A stretch of 64,000 bases of DNA from Nocardia shimofusensis NBRC 100134. GTDB taxonomy: Bacteria; Actinomycetota; Actinomycetes; Mycobacteriales; Mycobacteriaceae. The translations under genes were made by a program, and so were the position numbers. The stretch is taken from NCBI RefSeq assembly GCF_001613125.1, contig NZ_BDBT01000012.1:124001-188000 (forward strand), read 5' to 3'. Positions 17,911-25,381 of the stretch are shown here, piece after piece. Below the pieces are notes generated by a model. The model had not been told where the DNA came from. It searched no databases and saw nothing but the letters and a program-made list of their open reading frames with translations. The first letter of the stretch is position 1. Every line of letters begins with the position of its first letter.

Positions 17911-18211
17911 CCCTTTCGCCGCATAGGTCTTCCGTTCTCACCTCGCCGACTCGGCGGATTCGCTTTCCGGCGGCTCTGTGTCCACCCGCGCCGGCCATCC
18001 GAGCGCGCCTGTGGTGGCGAAGTACGGCATGACGGTCTCCTCGATATCGGTGGTGTTGCTCGGATGTGTGTGGGTAATCGCTGTCGGCGGGGTTTTCACC
18101 CGCGGGCTTCACAATACTCGCCAAATGATGCACTATCGATGCAGTGGGCACATTGTTCACGGGGCGCGACAGACCGGACACGACGCCCCGCCCCTTCGAG
18201 AAAGGCATGAC
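17911..18211. other. Divergent intergenic region between CarH-like gene and fasciclin gene
   Basis: About 300 bp without a supportable gene. An open frame crosses it on the plus strand but has no ribosome binding site or protein-like features before 18212. It must hold both divergent promoters. The only clear element is the pair of 11-bp repeats at 18124-18145, about 66 bp before the fasciclin start. Confidence 0.7.
18124..18145 (+). promoter_or_regulatory. Two 11-bp direct repeats upstream of the fasciclin gene
   Basis: AATGATGCACT is followed directly by ATCGATGCAGT, 8 of 11 identical with a shared GATGCA core spaced 11 bp. ATCGATGCA recurs exactly upstream of the polyprenyl synthase. This is probably a binding site for one or both CarH-like regulators encoded on either side. 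Confidence 0.55.
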
Positions 18212-18883
18212 ATGAGGACTCGCAAATCCCGCGTGGCACTGATCGCGGCGCTCTCGGCGGTCGCGATCGCCAGTGCCGCCTGTGGCGACGACGACGACAC
18301 GTCGACATCGGACGGCATGACCACGACCACCGGTGCGATGACGACCACCATGACGATGACGACGGAAGAGGGGCAGGCCGCCGCGGCCGCGCCGGTCGGC
18401 CCGGGATGTGCCGCCTACGCCGAGCAGGTGCCGAGCGGTCCCGGTTCCCTCGAGTCGATGGCCACGCAACCGGTGACGGCAGCCGCGGCCGACAGCCCGT
18501 TGCTCAACACGCTCACCGCGGCGGTTTCCGGTCAGCTCAATCCGCAGGTCAACCTGGCCGCCACGCTCGACGGCGGTGAGTTCACGATCTTCGCGCCGGT
18601 GGACAGCGCGTTCGAGGCGCTCGACCCCGCCACGCTCGAGAGTCTGAAGACGGACTCGGCGGCCCTGACGGCGATCCTGACCTACCATGCCGTGCCCGGC
18701 CGGGTCGGACCGGACGACGTCGCCGGCACACACACCACCGTCGAGGGATCCGACGTCACCGTGACCCGCGACGGCGACGAGATCGCCGTCAACGACGTGT
18801 CCGTGGTCTGCGGCGGCATCCAGACCGCCAACGCCACGGTCTATCTCATCGATCAGGTCCTGACGCCGCCCGCGGAGGGCTGA
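18212..18883 (+). CDS. Fasciclin (FAS1) domain lipoprotein, MPT70/MPT83-like
   Basis: A 223-aa protein with a basic signal peptide and lipobox SAAC (Cys 24). A Thr/Met/Asp-rich low-complexity linker (25-55) and one FAS1 domain follow. The domain shows the H1 box FTIFAPVDSAFEAL and the YH motif LTYHAVPGRV. FAS1 domains mediate adhesion or ligand binding at the cell surface; MPT70/83 of mycobacteria are the named relatives. Mature protein is expected as a surface lipoprotein. ATG 18212 follows GAGAAAGG. It is flanked by two CarH-like regulators and carries their candidate operator upstream. Confidence 0.9.
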   Translation: MRTRKSRVALIAALSAVAIASAACGDDDDTSTSDGMTTTTGAMTTTMTMTTEEGQAAAAAPVGPGCAAYAEQVPSGPGSLESMATQPVTAAAADSPLLNTLTAAVSGQLNPQVNLAATLDGGEFTIFAPVDSAFEALDPATLESLKTDSAALTAILTYHAVPGRVGPDDVAGTHTTVEGSDVTVTRDGDEIAVNDVSVVCGGIQTANATVYLIDQVLTPPAEG

Positions 18884-18898
18884 TAGACGCGGCGCCCT

Positions 18899-18931
18899 GA
18901 TGCGGGCGGGGCCGGTCGCCCCGCCCGCATC
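18899..18931. terminator. Bidirectional terminator between fasciclin and second CarH-like gene
   Basis: The perfect stem GATGCGGGCGGGGC / GCCCCGCCCGCATC with loop CGGTC lies between convergent genes. There is no T tract, but it is a very stable 14-bp hairpin. Confidence 0.75.
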
Positions 18932-18957
18932 GCCTCACTCGGGCGCGGTCGCGGGAG

Positions 18958-19836
18958 TCAGTCGCCGGGTCCGGCGATCCGGGCGACCGCGTCGGCGAGC
19001 GTGAGGACCGGAATCGCCTCCTCGGGCAGGATCGCCAGATCCCATCCCGGGCCGCCGACGAAGACTCGCGCGCCCGCGTCGGCGCACACGCGAACGGCCG
19101 ACGTCAGAGCGGTGGACTCCTGGTGCGACCACAGCACCACGTCGGGGCCGCCGCCGACACGCGCGACCGCGTCGGCGACGGCGGCGGTCGGCACGTCGGC
19201 GCCGAGCATCCACGCGTTCACGCCGCGCTCGACGAGCGCGGCGCGCAATGCCTCCAGTGCGAGCGCGTGGGTCTCGCCGCTCGTGCAGGCCAGTATCGCG
19301 GCCGGGGGTTCAGCCGAGGCGGTGGGTGGTGTGCAGGCGTGCAGCGCTGCCGTGATCGACCAGGACAGCAGATGCTCGACATCGATGCACCCTTCGCCGC
19401 CCAGTTGGCGCGCGACGATCTCCGCGAATGCCGGTCGGCACACCAGGTCCCAGGTGTCGAAGACGCCGTAGGCCTCCAGATGTGCGGTGAGCAGCGCCGA
19501 CACCGCTCGGGCATCGAGGGCGAACGCCGCGGTGAGCAGCGGCTGCCGATCCCCGCGTTTCGGCGGGGTGGGTCGTTCTGTCACCGCGGCCGCCGCGCCT
19601 GCCGGGCTCGCGCCCGCCCGGATCAAGGCGAGCATCCGCTCCAGGATCGCGATATCGGATTCGGTGTAGAGGCGGTGCTTCCCCGGGCGTTGCTGGCTGG
19701 GGCCGATGCCGTAGCGGCGGGTCCAGCTGCGCAGTGTCGCTGTCGGGATCCCGAGGCGTTCGGCTGCCACCCGCACCGTGAATCCGGCCGCACCGGAATC
19801 CGGAGCGGATTCCCGAACATCATCGTCCGGCGTCAC
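18958..19836 (-). CDS. CarH/LitR-like MerR regulator with cobalamin-binding-type fold, copy 2
   Basis: A 292-aa paralogue of the 16975-17910 product with the same domain order. The MerR helix-turn-helix (about 19-70) contains AERLGIPTATLRSWTRRYGI. The helical cap has Gln 144 and EH 154-155, and the B12-fold domain has GETHALALEAL (His 190) and a C-terminal VFVGGPGW. As in copy 1, the CarH Trp is Gln and the adjacent His is Leu. Both copies carry the same substitutions, so they predate the duplication or are selected together. The two may bind shared 11-bp repeats, form hetero-oligomers, or respond to different ligands. Confidence 0.85.
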   Translation of the reverse strand: MTPDDDVRESAPDSGAAGFTVRVAAERLGIPTATLRSWTRRYGIGPSQQRPGKHRLYTESDIAILERMLALIRAGASPAGAAAAVTERPTPPKRGDRQPLLTAAFALDARAVSALLTAHLEAYGVFDTWDLVCRPAFAEIVARQLGGEGCIDVEHLLSWSITAALHACTPPTASAEPPAAILACTSGETHALALEALRAALVERGVNAWMLGADVPTAAVADAVARVGGGPDVVLWSHQESTALTSAVRVCADAGARVFVGGPGWDLAILPEEAIPVLTLADAVARIAGPGD

Positions 19837-19954
19837 AACCCCCTCCTAGCCGGCGAAACCGCTCACACGACGCAGCGCCTTCTCTGTGTCGGCCCACGGT
19901 ACCGCAAGCGCCCGGAGCCGTTCACGACGCCGGAACCCGGCCCGGGGCGATGCC

Positions 19955-20416
19955 TCACCGGCCGGCGGCCTCCCGCTCGTATTGCGCCGCGGCCTCGGCC
20001 TTGATCCGCTCGAACTGCTCACCCATGCGTTCGGCCAGGGCCTGCGCCGCCGACAGCGGACGCACCATGACCATGAAGTCGTCGATCTTGCCGTCCTCGT
20101 CGAAGTGCAGGAAATCGCAGCCCGTGAGCTTTTTGCCGTCGACGGTCGCCTCGAACACGAGAGCGTGATCGCGCCCGCCCGGATCGGCGATCTCGCGCAC
20201 GTACCGGAAGTCCTCGAAGACCCGGATCACCGCGCGCAGGATGGCCGCGGTGATCGGCTTGCCCGGGTAGGGCTGGAACGCCACCGGACTGGTGAAGACC
20301 ACATCGTCGGCGAGCAACGCCTCGATCGCGGCCTCGTCACGAGCCTCCACGGCTGCCCGGAAAGCGTGCATATCCCACCTCGCATAGTCGAACGGTCGAT
20401 CGATCAGATCAGTCAC
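19955..20416 (-). CDS. SnoaL/NTF2-like family protein
   Basis: A 153-aa protein. Its N-terminal helix has FRAAVEARDEAAIEALLADDVVFTSPV, the typical SnoaL-like opening, and FDEDGKIDDFMVMVRPL forms the last strands. It resembles small nuclear-transport-factor-2-like proteins annotated as ketosteroid-isomerase-like. No catalytic residue is certain. It lies just downstream of the TetR gene on the same strand (about 67 bp), so it may be cotranscribed with the regulator of the adjacent catabolic operon. A role in that pathway is inference. Confidence 0.7.
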   Translation of the reverse strand: MTDLIDRPFDYARWDMHAFRAAVEARDEAAIEALLADDVVFTSPVAFQPYPGKPITAAILRAVIRVFEDFRYVREIADPGGRDHALVFEATVDGKKLTGCDFLHFDEDGKIDDFMVMVRPLSAAQALAERMGEQFERIKAEAAAQYEREAAGR

Positions 20417-20483
20417 GGTAGCGGTGTTCGCGGGGGCGGGAGGCCGTATCGGCGACTCGGCCCGGCAGGCCGGGCGGGAGGCC

Positions 20484-21122
20484 TCAGCCCGGCAGGCCCG
20501 GCAGCGGCCGCGAGCAGACGGCGCGAGCGTCCTCGCCGGTCATCCCGAATGCCCGCAGCAGCGCCACGGTCATCTCGTCGGTCGTCTCGGCGTCGTCGCG
20601 ATCGGGCTCGGAATGCAGGAGCTGTCCGAGTCCGACGACCGCGCCCGCGGCGAGGGCCAGAGCGACTCGGACGTCGCCGACGGTGAATCGCCCCGCCGCC
20701 GCGGCGGCCTCGATGTCGCGCAGGGCACGGGGCGCCAAGCCGTGGTCGGCGGACATGAGGGCAGGCCCGTTGGCGAGCAGGACCCGGGAGAGTTCGGGTT
20801 CGACGCGGTGCAGGCGACCGGTCAGCCGGAAGGCCTGAGCGAACACTTCGGCAGGGTCGTCGACCTCGCCGGTGAGTTCGTCGAGCAGGTGGCCGTGGGC
20901 CTCGAGCGCATCGTCGACGGCGGCCTGGAAGAGCTCTTCCTTGCTGTCGAAGTGGTTGTAGAACGAGCCCATCCCCACATCCGCCGCGCGGGTGATCTCC
21001 AGGACCGGAGCGTTCATCCGGTTCTCGGCGATGAAGGTCCGCGCGGCGCGGACGAGTGCGGCACGGGTGCGGGCTTTGCGCCGCTCGAGACGGCTCGGCT
21101 GGGCTGCGCTGCCGTCGGTCAT
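20484..21122 (-). CDS. TetR-family regulator of the divergent catabolic operon
   Basis: A 212-aa protein with an N-terminal TetR DNA-binding domain (about 14-65; LEITRAADVGMGSFYNHFDSKEEL is diagnostic of the family) and a larger ligand-binding C-terminal domain. It is transcribed divergently from the five-gene operon beginning at 21257. The 134-bp gap contains two inverted repeats with arms TGACGA/TCGTCA, the likely binding sites. The effector is probably a pathway substrate or its CoA ester. That is inference from layout and from precedent in TetR-controlled catabolic operons. Confidence 0.88.
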   Translation of the reverse strand: MTDGSAAQPSRLERRKARTRAALVRAARTFIAENRMNAPVLEITRAADVGMGSFYNHFDSKEELFQAAVDDALEAHGHLLDELTGEVDDPAEVFAQAFRLTGRLHRVEPELSRVLLANGPALMSADHGLAPRALRDIEAAAAAGRFTVGDVRVALALAAGAVVGLGQLLHSEPDRDDAETTDEMTVALLRAFGMTGEDARAVCSRPLPGLPG

Positions 21123-21181
21123 GGGCGGCGTTCTCTTTCTCGTCGAGGGTCCGAGCCGACCTTAGCATCGCGCGGCATTTC

Positions 21182-21195
21182 TGACGATTTCGTCA
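21182..21195. promoter_or_regulatory. Operator 1 of the catabolic TetR regulator
   Basis: Inverted repeat TGACGA-TT-TCGTCA. It lies between the TetR start and the operon start and shares its arms with operator 2 at 21207-21238. Confidence 0.65.
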
Positions 21196-21206
21196 AAAGT
21201 ATTGAC

Positions 21207-21238
21207 TGACGAATTCTTCTTAAGTGAAGATTTCGTCA
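21207..21238. promoter_or_regulatory. Operator 2 overlapping the catabolic operon promoter
   Basis: TGACGAATTCTTC and GAAGATTTCGTCA form an inverted repeat (12 of 13 positions) with a 6-bp spacer, ending 18 bp before the first operon gene. A TTGACT hexamer at 21203 could be the -35 element, so binding here would block the promoter. Confidence 0.7.
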
Positions 21239-21256
21239 TGAACCGAGGTTGTCACG

Positions 21257-22390
21257 ATGAATGAACCGCCCGACGCGCATTCCGGACTGCACAGTGAGCA
21301 GGGAGCGCTGCGCGGCGAACATCCCGGCCGGGCGGTCGCCCCGATCGTCAAAATCCGGGACCTGGCCTGGCTGGAGTTCGAGAAACCGGACCTGGTGAAG
21401 GCCGAGGCCTTTGCCGTGGCGTTCGGGTTCACCACCGTCCTGCGCACCGCGGACGAATTGCAGCTGCGTGGCACGGACGAGGGATCGCCGTGCGTGATCG
21501 TCCGCAGGGCGGCACGATCGGGATTCGTGGGTGCGGCCTTCGCCGCGGCGGACACCGCCGATGTCACGCGGCTGGCGGAGGCGACCGGACGGACCGTCCG
21601 GCCGCTGCCGGAGACGCTGGGCGGGGTCGCGGTGGACCTGACCGATCCGAGCGGAAGCGCGGTGCGGGTGGTGGCGGGCATGCACCGGCTGCCCGAACTG
21701 CCCGGGCAGCAGTCGCACGAGTTCAACACCGGACGCCGGATCGCCCGCATCAACGCGACCCAGCGTCCGCCCCGGGAACCGGCCAGGGTCCGGCGGCTCG
21801 GGCACGTCGTGCTGCAGAGCACCCGGTACCTGGAGACGCTGAACTGGTACCTGCGGCACCTGGGGTTGATTGTCAGCGATTTCCTCTTCTACGAGGGCCA
21901 GCGCGAGCGCGGGCCCGTCATGAGCTTCCTCCGCTGTGATCGCGGCAGCACACCGGCGGACCACCACACGCTGGCGCTCACGCTCGGCCCGTCGAACCGC
22001 TACGTCCACTCCGCCTACGAGGTGTGTGACCTCGACGCGGTGGCAGCGGGCGGGGAATACCTACTCGACCAGGGGTACCGGCGGTCCTGGGGGATCGGCA
22101 GGCACATCCAGGGCAGCCAGATCTTCGACTACTGGCGCGATCCGGACGGATTCCTGGTCGAGCACTACAGCGACGGTGATCTGTTCGACAACACCCTCGA
22201 ACCCGGCTGGGCCCCCATGACCGCCTCCGGCCTCGCCCAATGGGGGCCGCCCGCGACCAAGGACTTCCTCGGCATCACGCCGGGACCCGGCCTGCTCCAC
22301 GAAGCCCGCGCGGCTCTCAGCACGCTGCGCGGCGACAACGAATTCGACCTCCACCGCCTTCGCGGTCTGATGAAAGTGGCTTCCTCATGA
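21257..22390 (+). CDS. VOC-family extradiol ring-cleavage dioxygenase
   Basis: A 377-aa protein with two vicinal-oxygen-chelate halves. The C-terminal half carries the type I extradiol metal triad: His 183 (LGHVVLQ), His 251 (YVHSAYEV) and Glu 302 (FLVEHYSDG). It is predicted to cleave a catechol-type ring adjacent to the hydroxyls using Fe(II) and O2. Length is above the usual roughly 300 aa because of a 30-residue N-terminal extension and a C-terminal tail. It is the first gene of an operon under TetR control and overlaps the next gene by ATGA. The natural catechol is not known. Confidence 0.85.
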   Translation: MNEPPDAHSGLHSEQGALRGEHPGRAVAPIVKIRDLAWLEFEKPDLVKAEAFAVAFGFTTVLRTADELQLRGTDEGSPCVIVRRAARSGFVGAAFAAADTADVTRLAEATGRTVRPLPETLGGVAVDLTDPSGSAVRVVAGMHRLPELPGQQSHEFNTGRRIARINATQRPPREPARVRRLGHVVLQSTRYLETLNWYLRHLGLIVSDFLFYEGQRERGPVMSFLRCDRGSTPADHHTLALTLGPSNRYVHSAYEVCDLDAVAAGGEYLLDQGYRRSWGIGRHIQGSQIFDYWRDPDGFLVEHYSDGDLFDNTLEPGWAPMTASGLAQWGPPATKDFLGITPGPGLLHEARAALSTLRGDNEFDLHRLRGLMKVASS

Positions 22391-23313
22391 GCGTTTCCGT
22401 TCTCCGCACCGCCGAGGGCTGGTGGGTGCGAACCCCCGAGGGCGCGGCCCGCGTCGACACCGCCGCCACCACGACGGCGGAACTGCTGGCCGACCGCGCG
22501 GCGGTCCGGGCGGCGTCGAGCGGGCAGTCGGTTCCCGTCGAGGAGCTGACCTTGCTCTCCCCGGTCACCGCGCCCTGCCGGGTGGTCGCCCAGATGACCA
22601 ATTACGCCTCGCACGTGAAGGACTCGGGCATGGACCCGGCAACCGTGCCGCTGACGTTCTTCCGTAAGACCTCCGGCTCGATCAGCGGCCCGTTCGACGA
22701 CGTGGTCAAGCCCGAGCACGTCCGCTTTCTCGACTACGAGATCGAGATCGGGCTCGTCGTGGGCGAAGCCGTGCCCGTCGGCACCGCCGTCGACGAGCGG
22801 GTGGTCGCCGCGCTGGTGATCACGAACGACATCTCCGCGCGCGACCTGCAGCTTCCGAAAACCCAGTTCTACGAAGCGAAGTCGTACCCGACCTTCACTC
22901 CTACGGGTCCCGAACTGGTGCTGCTCGAGGACGGCGACTTCGACCGCTTCGCCGATCTGCGCCTGACCCTGCGGGTCAACGGTGAGATCCGGCAGGACAT
23001 GACGGTCGGCGACGACATCATCTACCGGCCGCTGCAGGCACTGCGGGCGCTGTCCCGATTCCAACGGCTCGACGCGGGTGACCTCGTCCTGACCGGCACT
23101 CCCGGCGGTACCGCTCTGCGCGCGCCGGCCAAGCCGATCGAGATCATCGGCTCGTTGCTGCCGCCCGCGGTGAAGTGGAACAGCTTCTTCAAGACTCAGG
23201 CGAAGAACCGGAAGTACCTGCAGGACGGGGACGTCGTCGAACTCACCGCCGCCACCCCTGACCGTGCCCTCGATCTCGGCACGCAGCGCACGCGAGTGAG
23301 GTATGCCCGATGA
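22387..23313 (+). CDS. Fumarylacetoacetate-hydrolase family protein
   Basis: A 308-aa protein. The FAH fold metal ligands are visible as DYEIEIGLVVG (Glu 118, Glu 120) with Asp residues in ITNDISARD. Such enzymes hydrolyse or decarboxylate/hydrate ring-fission products in aromatic meta-cleavage routes (HpcE, MhpD-like or acylpyruvase activities). The start ATG sits in the stop of the dioxygenase and its stop overlaps the next start, so translation is coupled on both sides. It probably processes the product of the dioxygenase encoded immediately upstream. Confidence 0.85.
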   Translation: MSVSVLRTAEGWWVRTPEGAARVDTAATTTAELLADRAAVRAASSGQSVPVEELTLLSPVTAPCRVVAQMTNYASHVKDSGMDPATVPLTFFRKTSGSISGPFDDVVKPEHVRFLDYEIEIGLVVGEAVPVGTAVDERVVAALVITNDISARDLQLPKTQFYEAKSYPTFTPTGPELVLLEDGDFDRFADLRLTLRVNGEIRQDMTVGDDIIYRPLQALRALSRFQRLDAGDLVLTGTPGGTALRAPAKPIEIIGSLLPPAVKWNSFFKTQAKNRKYLQDGDVVELTAATPDRALDLGTQRTRVRYAR

Positions 23314-25193
23314 GTCACTCCGGTTGGTGGCCCGCCTACGACCATCCCGACGATCTGGCCGCCATCGAATCGATCCCCCTGACGGAACGGGGACTTCCCG
23401 CCTCGAACTACGAGCTGCTGACTCGTGCGGCCGAGCTCTGGCCCGAACGTACGGCGCTGATCACGCTGCCGGAGGCAGCGCGCTGGCGCGAACCCGTGCG
23501 GCGCACCTACGCGACCCTGCTCGCCGACGTCCACCGGACCGCGAACCTGCTGCACGAGCTCGGTGTCCGGCGCGGTGACGCCGTCGCGCTACTGGCACCC
23601 AATTGCGACGAGCTGATCACCGCCGTGCAGGCGGCGCAACTGGCGGGCATCGCCGCGCCGATCAATCCTGGCCTGTCCGTCGATCACATCCGGGAACTGT
23701 TGCGCCGCTCGGGTGCGCGGGTGCTGATCGCGGCGGGTCCCGAGCTGGACGCGAATGCCTGGGTGACCGCGCGCGAACTCGCCGGAGCCGGTGCGGTCGA
23801 CATCGTGCTGGCGCTGCGCCCCACCGGCGCGGCGGAGGCCGTGGCGTTGCCACCTCTCGAGGGTGTGCGGGTGGCGCATCTGACCGCCGCCGCGGCCGGC
23901 TGCGACGAAAGCTGTTTCACCGGAACGGTTCCCGCCGCCGACGACCTGGCTGCGCTGTTCCACACCGGCGGCACCACCGGCACCCCGAAACTCGCCGCCC
24001 ACACCCACGCCAACGAAGTCGCCAATGCCTGGATGATGGCGGCGAACTCCGTCCTCGACGACGATTCGACGATCTTCGCGGGCTTGCCGCTGTTCCACGT
24101 CAACGCGCTCGTCGTCACGGTCCTCGCCCCGCTGTTCCGCGGGCAGTCCGTGGTGTGGGCGGGCCCGCTGGGCTATCGCGACCCGGTCGTGTACGCGGAG
24201 TTCTGGAAAATCGTGGAGCACTATCGGATCGCCGCCATGAGCGCCGTACCGACGGTGTACTCGGTGCTGGCGCACTGCCCGGTCGACGCGGATATCTCCA
24301 GTCTGAGGGCATGCATGGTGGGCGCCTCGATGCTGCCCGCCGCGGTGCGTTCCGGTTTCGAATCACACACCGGCGTCGCGCTGGTCGAGGGCTACGGGCT
24401 GACCGAGGCCACCTGCGCCAGCGCGCGCGGCTTCGTCGGCGCGTCGCGTCCGGGCGCGGTCGGGCAGCGGATGCCGTATCAGCGGATCACCGCGATGCGC
24501 GTGGCGGACGACGGCTGGACCGAGTTGCCGCCGGGTGAGACCGGCGCCCTCGTCATCAGCGGACCGACCGTGTTCGCGGGCTACGTGACCGGCCGTGACG
24601 AGTCGGGCTACCGGCTCGACGGGCTCGGCGCATTGCGCGACGGCAGGCTCGACACCGGTGATCTCGGCCGCATCGACGACGACGGCTTCGTGTACCTCAC
24701 CGGGCGAGTCAAGGATCTGATCATCCGGGGCGGACACAATATCGATCCCGCGCTGATCGAGGACGCGTTGCTCGCGCATCCCGCCGTCACCGGTGCGGCG
24801 GCGGTCGCTTGCCCGGACATCCACTCCGGGGAGATCCCGGTCGCCTATGTCACGGTGGCGGCAGACGCGCAGGTGAGGGCCGACGAACTGCGTGTATGGG
24901 CCGCGCAGCGGGTGGCCGAACCCGCGGCCGCGCCGAAGGCGGTCACGGTTGTCGACGCGCTCCCGGTCACCGCCGTCGGCAAGCCGTACAAGCTCGCGTT
25001 GCGGGCCGACGCCGCGCGCCGGGTCGCCGGCGACGCCCTCTCCGGTGTGGCCGGCGTCGCGCATGTCGACGGCCTCGTCGAGGACGGTGCGGTGATCGTC
25101 GTCGTTTCCGTGAAACAGGGCGGCGACCGCGAAGCGGTAGGCGAGGTGCTGGATCGCTACCCGCTCACCTGGCGGACCGAGGAGGTCTCGTGA
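23310..25193 (+). CDS. Acyl-CoA synthetase (AMP-binding, ANL superfamily)
   Basis: A 627-aa adenylate-forming enzyme with the P-loop-like motif TGGTTGTPK (219-227), A5 motif GYGLTEAT, A7/A8 DTGDLGRIDDDGFVYLTGR and hinge KDLIIRGGHNIDP. The near C-terminal AVGKPYKLAL supplies the catalytic Lys. It should activate a carboxylic acid to its CoA thioester via the acyl-adenylate. The C-terminus extends about 60 residues beyond the catalytic Lys. The start overlaps the FAH gene and the stop overlaps the small membrane-protein gene, both by 4 nt. The substrate could be a side-chain acid of the aromatic compound or a ring-fission acid. Confidence 0.88.
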   Translation: MSHSGWWPAYDHPDDLAAIESIPLTERGLPASNYELLTRAAELWPERTALITLPEAARWREPVRRTYATLLADVHRTANLLHELGVRRGDAVALLAPNCDELITAVQAAQLAGIAAPINPGLSVDHIRELLRRSGARVLIAAGPELDANAWVTARELAGAGAVDIVLALRPTGAAEAVALPPLEGVRVAHLTAAAAGCDESCFTGTVPAADDLAALFHTGGTTGTPKLAAHTHANEVANAWMMAANSVLDDDSTIFAGLPLFHVNALVVTVLAPLFRGQSVVWAGPLGYRDPVVYAEFWKIVEHYRIAAMSAVPTVYSVLAHCPVDADISSLRACMVGASMLPAAVRSGFESHTGVALVEGYGLTEATCASARGFVGASRPGAVGQRMPYQRITAMRVADDGWTELPPGETGALVISGPTVFAGYVTGRDESGYRLDGLGALRDGRLDTGDLGRIDDDGFVYLTGRVKDLIIRGGHNIDPALIEDALLAHPAVTGAAAVACPDIHSGEIPVAYVTVAADAQVRADELRVWAAQRVAEPAAAPKAVTVVDALPVTAVGKPYKLALRADAARRVAGDALSGVAGVAHVDGLVEDGAVIVVVSVKQGGDREAVGEVLDRYPLTWRTEEVS

Positions 25194-25381
25194 TCGTTCT
25201 CGTCGTGGTGTCCGCGCTGGTCGCCGTGCTGTTCGCGGCGACGGGCGCGGCCGAGCTCGCCGGTGCGGTCGCCTTCCACGCCCGGACCGGCGACCTTGTC
25301 GCGACGTCGGCCCCCGCTCTGGTGTTCGGCCTCGCGGCGGCCGTCTGCCTCGCGCTGTTCGTCATCGAGGCGGCGTCGTGA
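25190..25381 (+). CDS. Small two-TM membrane protein of the catabolic operon
   Basis: 63 aa, almost entirely hydrophobic, with two predicted membrane helices (about 3-24 and 38-59) joined by a short loop AFHARTGDL. The GTG start overlaps the synthetase stop (GTGA) and its own stop overlaps the GTG of the monooxygenase (GTGA). It is therefore tightly coupled and very likely expressed. I do not recognise a family. It could anchor a partner enzyme or assist substrate entry. It is short enough to be missed by automatic calling. Confidence 0.7.
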   Translation: MIVLVVVSALVAVLFAATGAAELAGAVAFHARTGDLVATSAPALVFGLAAAVCLALFVIEAAS

